NCBI GenBank assembly: GCA_006212045.1 | Contig: PZPK01000002.1 | Coordinates: 124,001-188,000 of the forward strand | DNA: 64,000 nt | Origin: Oleiphilus sp. | GTDB lineage: Bacteria; Pseudomonadota; Gammaproteobacteria; Pseudomonadales; Oleiphilaceae | Reading direction: 5' to 3' | Shown: positions 57,107 to 64,000 of the stretch, one piece after another | Position numbering within the stretch: position 1 is the stretch's first letter | Layout of the letters: the number at the start of each line of letters is the position of its first letter | Notes under the pieces: model-generated | Database searches by the model: none | Told to the model about the DNA's origin: nothing | Seen by the model: the letters and a program-made list of their open reading frames with translations, nothing else | Translations under genes and position numbers: made by a program

Positions 57107-58423
57107 TCAATCGAAGCCTTCAGGCTTGTGTCGAGCGCAGCGGTCGGCTACGCCAAGCTCGAAATCGCCCGGCGAACTGACTTTCTCGATCGCAGCCAGG
57201 CAAGGCCCGCCACTCGATGACTTGTGTCGGCAAACGGGGTTCTCAAAATGCTCAAGCCAGGCCTGATACTGCTCCTCCGTCACAAAGCATTTGGCCGCCA
57301 CGAACGCCGTGGGGTTCTTGGCATATTCACGAATTTCAGTAGTGGTCATCGTAACGTGCCCGACACCCGGGTGATAGGCCGTGTAGACCACTTCGAGTTC
57401 CTTCAGTTTATCGAGAATCGTTTGATCGGAGCCGCTGGCGTCCTGAGTCTCCTTAAGTTCATCCAACTCGGCCCGAAGCTGCTCTTCCCGCTCGTCCCGA
57501 TAGGCAAGATCAAGATCCCGGCGATCAAGCTGCTCGCGCAGCAGAACCAATTCTGCATCCAGCTTCTGTCGTTCAATCTGGTCTCGCTCGTCCGCCTTGG
57601 CAGTCTTCAGCTTTTCCTCCAACTCCTCGACCAGTCGGCTTTGACCGGAAACCTTGTCTTGCAGGTCTATAAACTGCTCATTTCGGGAGGAAAGTTTTTC
57701 CAGCAGTTTTTCGTTCTGGAGCTTCAGCTTTTCAATTGTTTGATTCAGGCTTTGAATTTCGTTTTTATAGGCATGGATGATAATCCGCTGCTCCCGATCA
57801 CTGTCGGTCGCCGCAGTTTCCCGATATGACTCCAGTGTTCGAATGCGAAGCCGCTGCTCCTTCAGCACGCGAGCCAGCTTGAGTCGTTTGTTCTTGTCCA
57901 GATCCTCGTCCAGCGCGACTTCCTCTATTACCGGCGGCTCAACTGACTGCAGCATCGGCACATCGTCATCTTCGCTCTCGAACTGAAGACGAAGACGGTT
58001 GCTTTCAACCGCTTTGCGCACCTGAATAAAATCATTGGAGCCCGGTGTCATATCCGGGTCCCATAGATCATTCTGATGCCAGTTAATCGCGCACTGAGAA
58101 CGACAGGACAAACGAATCGGGCCGCCACCGAGATCCGGCCCTTTACCACTTATACTGGCCAGGCGCTCAACCGGAATATTCCAGCCTGAATCAGCTCTCC
58201 CCTCTTCGTCAAAATAGATCTGGAAAAACACAATGGCTTTGAGCTTTCCGGAACGGCTGATCAATACATACGCCGCCTTTGCGTCCTCGTCATTGTAGTC
58301 TGGCAATGCCACCAAACCATCCAATAGCGCTTCAAACTCGGAGAACAGCATATGCCGGGTAATCCCGCCCTGCTTCCCCCAAAAGAAAACTGCAGCATGC
58401 GCATCAGATTCCTTGCCTGCCAT
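57107..58423 (-). CDS. Coiled-coil protein of unknown function
   Basis: 438 residues. The N-terminal 160 form a soluble domain with FFWGKQGGITRHMLF and a Trp/Cys-containing CRSQCAINWHQNDLWDPD; residues about 190-330 are a long heptad-rich coiled coil (for example KLKLQNEKLLEKLSSRNEQF); the last 100 hold HPGVGHVTMTTTEI and C..C motifs near CRHKSSSGGPC and DRCARHKPEG, possibly metal-binding. Such proteins are often labelled chromosome-segregation ATPases, but no Walker motif is present. Function unknown. Confidence 0.8.
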   Translation of the reverse strand: MAGKESDAHAAVFFWGKQGGITRHMLFSEFEALLDGLVALPDYNDEDAKAAYVLISRSGKLKAIVFFQIYFDEEGRADSGWNIPVERLASISGKGPDLGGGPIRLSCRSQCAINWHQNDLWDPDMTPGSNDFIQVRKAVESNRLRLQFESEDDDVPMLQSVEPPVIEEVALDEDLDKNKRLKLARVLKEQRLRIRTLESYRETAATDSDREQRIIIHAYKNEIQSLNQTIEKLKLQNEKLLEKLSSRNEQFIDLQDKVSGQSRLVEELEEKLKTAKADERDQIERQKLDAELVLLREQLDRRDLDLAYRDEREEQLRAELDELKETQDASGSDQTILDKLKELEVVYTAYHPGVGHVTMTTTEIREYAKNPTAFVAAKCFVTEEQYQAWLEHFENPVCRHKSSSGGPCLAAIEKVSSPGDFELGVADRCARHKPEGFD

Positions 58424-58575
58424 ATAAACCTCTGTACACGAGTTTAAATTCGATGTTTACCTGCCTACAGTTTAGATGATCAATCAGGAAGCACCCATGA
58501 ATTCAGGCAATCAAATGTCGATCGCCTTCACAAATTGGCAGATTGCAGCTCACGACTATGCACCAGTCCACAGAA

Positions 58576-58611
58576 TAAAAAACCGGACGCAGCTGTTAAG
58601 CCAGGCCCGGT
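58576..58611 (-). terminator. Possible terminator after fadH
   Basis: ACCGG/CCGGT arms with a partly paired interior and TTTTTT on the - strand, 49 bp past the fadH stop. A second short palindrome TGATCG/CGATCA lies closer to the gene without a T-run. Rest of the 236-bp gap shows nothing clear. Confidence 0.4.
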
Positions 58612-58659
58612 ATCGATAAGAAGACATTGAAGGGGTCTGATCGTTAAACGATCAAAAGC

Positions 58660-60768
<2,109 letters not shown>

Positions 60769-60890
60769 TCACGAAAGGCAGCAACTTTATCTTAGACGGC
60801 AGATAAGTTAATGCTCTATCATTTGCATAACAATTCCCTTAGCTTACAATTTTGTTGCTATATTTAACAATATGGTTAGTTGCACTACTT

Positions 60891-61931
60891 ATGACAAGCA
60901 TTAAACCCATTTCTCTGGGCGATATTTCAGTCACGTTTGTAGAGGCTATCCTGAAAACACTGGAATCGCTCGGCCACTCCAGAACGACTATCTGCAGCAA
61001 GTATCACTTGAGCCAGAGTTTCCTGCAGACACCAGATGCACGCGTCAGCATTCCGAAATTTATGCGGATTGGGTATGACGCCATCAGGATTTGTGGCGTT
61101 GATCATTTTGGGCTGCTAGTGGGGCAACAGACCAGCATCTGCGATATCGGTCCGGCCGGCTTCTCAGCGATGGCTGCACCAACACTTGGGCAGGCACTCA
61201 AAACACTCATCGAATTCGAAACAATCAGCAGCAGCAACAGCCGTGGTCGATCCAGATACCTAACTGAAAATGGCCGCAGTATTTGCCAGTTTTACTCGGT
61301 CAGTCCATACAATGCTTACAATTACTTTGTGGTCGACTCTACTCTGAGCTCCTGGCTGTCAATCGGACGGTGGCTTAGCCAGAAACAGTTGATTGTGCAT
61401 CACGTGGAAGTTGAGTATGCACAGCCTCGTTACAAGGAACACTACGAGCAACTTTTCAAGTGCCCGGTATATTTTGGAGCTGCGCGCAATGCATTAGTGC
61501 TGAACGACGGCGCCTCCAATCTGCCCAACCACTTTGCGAGTGCTGCAAACTTCCATGCGATGCGACACATCTGTGAACAGAAACTGGCGGATCTGGAGAA
61601 AGGCAAAACCTTGAAAGATCGCGTGGAGGAACTGATAACCGAAGAACTGTCCGGAGTCACACCTTCCATTCATGACATCGCGAGCCGGATGGGTTTAGCG
61701 GGATGGACACTCAGAAGAAGGCTGGCCAATGAAGGCCTGCATTTTAGAAGTATTCTGGATGAAACGCGCCAAGCGCTGGCATTCAGTTATGTTCGGGACA
61801 CCCAACATAACTTCACGGAAATTGCTTTTTTGCTTGGTTTTTCTACACCGGCTGCATTTCAACGCGCGTTCAAACGATGGTCAGGTATCAGCCCGGGGGA
61901 ATTCAGAAAAAACGCACTGAACCCAAACTAG
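60891..61931 (+). CDS. AraC family transcriptional regulator
   Basis: 346-residue regulator from the ATG at 60891; a frame reaching 39 bp further upstream gives a hydrophobic non-family N-terminus. N-terminal ligand domain of the OruR/ArgR-like type (about 1-210), then two helix-turn-helix units (IHDIASRMGLAGWTLRRRL and FTEIAFLLGFSTPAAFQRAF). The 185-bp divergent spacer to fadH suggests it controls fadH and itself, with a fatty-acid-derived ligand plausible but unseen. Confidence 0.9.
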   Translation: MTSIKPISLGDISVTFVEAILKTLESLGHSRTTICSKYHLSQSFLQTPDARVSIPKFMRIGYDAIRICGVDHFGLLVGQQTSICDIGPAGFSAMAAPTLGQALKTLIEFETISSSNSRGRSRYLTENGRSICQFYSVSPYNAYNYFVVDSTLSSWLSIGRWLSQKQLIVHHVEVEYAQPRYKEHYEQLFKCPVYFGAARNALVLNDGASNLPNHFASAANFHAMRHICEQKLADLEKGKTLKDRVEELITEELSGVTPSIHDIASRMGLAGWTLRRRLANEGLHFRSILDETRQALAFSYVRDTQHNFTEIAFLLGFSTPAAFQRAFKRWSGISPGEFRKNALNPN

Positions 61932-61934
61932 CGG

Positions 61935-62009
61935 CTACATTTCCTCCGCATCATCAAACTCATCATCAAACTCCTGCTCTTCCAGCAGCTCGTCTTCATA
62001 CTCATGCAT
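61935..62009 (-). CDS. Small acidic ORF, 24 residues (putative)
   Basis: ATG preceded by GAGG at 8 nt; the 24-residue product is strongly acidic with a repeated EFDDEFDD unit. It ends 3 bp past the AraC gene's stop on the opposite strand. Too short for statistics, but the ribosome site and biased composition make it worth listing. The rest of the gap to the tRNA operon (62010-62263) shows no gene or hairpin I can name. Confidence 0.35.
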   Translation of the reverse strand: MHEYEDELLEEQEFDDEFDDAEEM

Positions 62010-62263
62010 GCTTTTTACCTCGTTGTGTGTCATTCGTATGAGAAATGCTACGAGCTCTATATGTCAGAATTATGACGACCACTCAGCTGGCGTCCCACCG
62101 GACCAGAACACAATGACAGAGGCGGGCAGTGGACAACTTCAAAGCTGCATACAAACAAAACATGACAAGCGGATTTTGCTGCCAACCTGGCGTAACAGTT
62201 TAGAAATAGAATTCAGGAAGTAGTGTTTTGAAAGAAATTTCAGACGAGATGTTAAAGATTTAA

Positions 62264-62340
62264 TGGCGGACCGGACGAGACTCGAACTCGCGACCCCCGG
62301 CGTGACAGGCCGGTATTCTAACCAACTGAACTACCGGTCC
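62264..62340 (-). tRNA. tRNA-Asp (anticodon GTC), copy 1
   Basis: 77-nt tRNA with encoded CCA, acceptor GGACCGG/CCGGTCC, anticodon loop CTGTCAC (GTC) and T-loop TTCGAGT. Last of four tRNAs in the unit; 109 bp separate it from the Val gene upstream. Confidence 0.96.
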
Positions 62341-62449
62341 GCTAATTAAACCTTTTCTGCTGCCTTTGAACAGGCAACCAGCATCCTGTTGAAACAATTG
62401 TGAATGTCAAAGAATCACTTCCTGATCATCACATGCTTCGGCAAAAAAC

Positions 62450-62525
62450 TGGTGGGTGGTACAGGGATCGAACCTGTGACCCTCGCCTTGTAAGGGCGAT
62501 GCTCTCCCAGCTGAGCTAACCACCC
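62450..62525 (-). tRNA. tRNA-Val (anticodon TAC), copy 1
   Basis: 76-nt tRNA with CCA; acceptor GGGTGGT/ACCACCC, anticodon loop CTTACAA (TAC), T-loop TTCGATC. Identical over its length, as far as I can align by eye, to the other Val copy. Confidence 0.96.
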
Positions 62526-62553
62526 CAGGAGAACCTTTCAATGCAAGCTTGGA

Positions 62554-62630
62554 TGGCGGACCGGACGAGACTCGAACTCGCGACCCCCGGCGTGACAGGC
62601 CGGTATTCTAACCAACTGAACTACCGGTCC
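62554..62630 (-). tRNA. tRNA-Asp (anticodon GTC), copy 2
   Basis: 77 nt, reads the same as the first Asp copy, 28 bp from Val copy 1. The pair Asp-Val is thus tandemly repeated. Confidence 0.96.
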
Positions 62631-62662
62631 ACATATTACCAAACTAGATTGCTCGATCCGAT

Positions 62663-62738
62663 TGGTGGGTGGTACAGGGATCGAACCTGTGACCCTCGCC
62701 TTGTAAGGGCGATGCTCTCCCAGCTGAGCTAACCACCC
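62663..62738 (-). tRNA. tRNA-Val (anticodon TAC), copy 2
   Basis: 76 nt, same as Val copy 1. First gene of the operon behind the promoter at 62758-62785. Confidence 0.96.
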
Positions 62739-62757
62739 AACTCAAATCGAGATGCGC

Positions 62758-62785
62758 ATTGTAATGATTTCTAGAGACCTGTCAA
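62758..62785 (-). promoter_or_regulatory. Promoter of the tRNA operon
   Basis: On the - strand a perfect -35 TTGACA (62780-62785), 16-bp spacer and -10 TACAAT (62758-62763, 5 of 6). A GC-rich discriminator GCGC follows, the mark of stringently controlled stable-RNA promoters. Transcription would start about 12 nt before tRNA-Val. Confidence 0.85.
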
Positions 62786-62872
62786 TCGCAAATTCTGATT
62801 TTATTCACATTGTTCCACCACATCAGGAACATTTGTAAACAACTGTTTTGATTGAATTTTTAACAACAGCCT

Positions 62873-64000
62873 CTAATTCAGGGTCTGACGTATCAGCTCC
62901 GCAGCCTTTCTTCTTGACTCAGGCAGATTACTGGACAGTTTAAAAGGCTCTTCCGGAGGATCATTGACGGTACGAAAAGGCCAAACCCAGAACGATTCAT
63001 CCTCTACTGCCTCCACGCCCTCTGACCTCTCAACGGGCGCTGGCTTGATATTACCCGCGAGCGCTGCCGCTTCCAGCTTCTCCAGTAGTAACTCATCATT
63101 GAGACTAAGATTACGTTCCGGTTTACGCCAGGGCGCCAACCAGTTTCTTTGCGGTTTTCTCTTTCTCTCGATCGCAGCCAGATAGGCTTCCCGATCATCC
63201 GCCAGCAAATAAAGCTCCTGTTCCAGCGTCAGCTCCTGATCCGGACGCAACTGCTGGTAAATGTCACTTGGCAAATAAAACAGGGGGAAACCAAACAGGA
63301 AATTATTAGACCAGGGCCAGATGACTGAAAACCAGCCATAATCCTGCATCTCACCATTCAGGAGCGCTTCTGCTCGCTCTGAATCATTGGAGTGCCAGAA
63401 CGAATGATTGAGGTAGCGTGTTTCTGCCATTTCCTCAAGCGCCAACTCTTCATCGACCAATTGCACGTCCGCCGTTGCCATCTCGTCGTCCGGCTGCAAA
63501 TCCGGATGCAGACGCTTGGGTAAAGAAACTTCAGAATGACGCACGTAGAACACGGCTCCCGGATCGATTTCCAACCCGACATCAATCAGGAGGTTCAAAT
63601 CAAACGCCATCATCAGCTTATCATCAAAGGCCTCAAACCCGATCAAGGGAATAAAACTTTTCCGCGCTGCAAAATCATAGCTTCCCGCCGGCAATTCGAT
63701 CACGGTGTAACTTCCTGCCCGCAAATTAAAAATCAGCTCGTCATTGATATAGTAACTGGGCGCCTCCAACTCCTCCATGGCCCACTGGCTGTTAGGACGA
63801 TACACGTAGATCAGCCCATTGGCATCCGAGTCCCATTCATGACTTTTAAGGGGCTCGAACAACTTCCCATTGGTATTGGGAAAATAGAATGACCCGAGAT
63901 TGCGACCCGTTGACCAGTAAATAGAGGGATACCAGCCCCGACCCTGTTTGTGAAACGGTTTGGAGTACGGTGCCTTGGTATCCGCAAGGGCCGTCGTGCC
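62873..64000 (-). CDS. Unrecognised protein with DUF2846-like segment, 5' partial
   Basis: The frame is open to the window edge: 46 more codons lie ahead of the in-frame TTG at 63862, without a stop, so 375 codons are visible and the start is beyond base 64000. The segment GLIYVYRP to AGSYTVIELPAGSYDF reads like the PEGA/DUF2846 beta-sandwich found in exported or lipoproteins; the remainder is rich in Leu/Glu/Pro/Trp. No signal peptide can be judged. Separated from the tRNA promoter by 87 bp. Confidence 0.75.
   Translation of the reverse strand, partial: GTTALADTKAPYSKPFHKQGRGWYPSIYWSTGRNLGSFYFPNTNGKLFEPLKSHEWDSDANGLIYVYRPNSQWAMEELEAPSYYINDELIFNLRAGSYTVIELPAGSYDFAARKSFIPLIGFEAFDDKLMMAFDLNLLIDVGLEIDPGAVFYVRHSEVSLPKRLHPDLQPDDEMATADVQLVDEELALEEMAETRYLNHSFWHSNDSERAEALLNGEMQDYGWFSVIWPWSNNFLFGFPLFYLPSDIYQQLRPDQELTLEQELYLLADDREAYLAAIERKRKPQRNWLAPWRKPERNLSLNDELLLEKLEAAALAGNIKPAPVERSEGVEAVEDESFWVWPFRTVNDPPEEPFKLSSNLPESRRKAAELIRQTLN

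Noticed and set aside
58498-58620. 40-codon + strand ORF between the coiled-coil and fadH genes
   Set aside because: It has an AGGA upstream but runs through the likely fadH terminator and has no recognisable composition bias.

Overview
The window reads as a contiguous piece of a gammaproteobacterial chromosome, probably from the Pseudomonadales/Oceanospirillales side of the class. The evidence is three housekeeping blocks in classic gammaproteobacterial order: comEC-exbB-exbD-msbA-lpxK-ycaR-kdsB-ptp-murB, thrS-infC-rpmI-rplT-pheS-pheT-ihfA-merR, and nadK-phosphatase-rhomboid-yeaC-DUF2797-pepN. Lipid A genes, TonB/ExbBD and outer-membrane receptors show a Gram-negative cell. No species is named because nothing in the sequence fixes one. 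Both window edges cut genes: the carboxyltransferase at the left and an unrecognised protein at the right are open to the ends.

Layout. 1-9.3 kb (+): an acyl-CoA (probably propionyl-CoA) carboxylase of divergent build, methylmalonyl-CoA epimerase, methylmalonyl-CoA mutase, the MeaB chaperone GTPase and a 3-hydroxyacyl-CoA dehydrogenase, together a route from propionyl-CoA to succinyl-CoA. 9.4-14.2 kb: a lone lipoprotein gene, a phosphotransferase/inositol-phosphatase-like pair, and a large membrane protein of unknown role. 14.3-23.1 kb (-): the cell-envelope operon (competence channel, ExbB/ExbD motor, lipid A flippase and kinase, KDO activation, MurB). 23.2-24.7 kb (+): a DUF2062 membrane protein and a periplasmic solute-binding protein. 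24.8-32.9 kb: a haem-acquisition locus (TonB divergent from receptor, HmuY-like lipoprotein, HmuS, HmuT, HmuU, HmuV) with two Fur-box-like sites around the receptor promoter. 33-35.3 kb: an AEC transporter and a diguanylate cyclase. 35.4-43 kb (-): tRNA-Pro and the translation operon. 43.1-48.2 kb (-): an RND/MMPL permease, YCF48-like protein and DUF1329 protein. 48.4-57.1 kb: pepN block, nadK, DUF1853 and a D-cysteine desulfhydrase-like enzyme. 57.1-62 kb: a coiled-coil protein, 2,4-dienoyl-CoA reductase and a divergent AraC-type regulator. 62.2-62.8 kb: a Val-Asp-Val-Asp tRNA operon behind a strong promoter.

The metabolic genes fit a bacterium that degrades fatty acids or other carbon sources giving propionyl-CoA (methylmalonyl pathway, FadH, 3-hydroxyacyl-CoA dehydrogenase) and that scavenges haem iron under Fur control. 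Several starts were moved by sequence evidence: infC begins at AUU, exbB, the lipoprotein and the 582-residue membrane protein at GTG, and ptp, fadH, hmuT, yeaC and the araC-type gene at internal ATGs.

No CRISPR array, prophage, complete insertion sequence or obvious defence system was seen. The least explained items are the divergent carboxylase pair, the terminator-like hairpin just before the DUF2062 gene, a Fur-box-like site before yeaC, a possible lone IS end beside tRNA-Pro, and a 24-codon acidic ORF.
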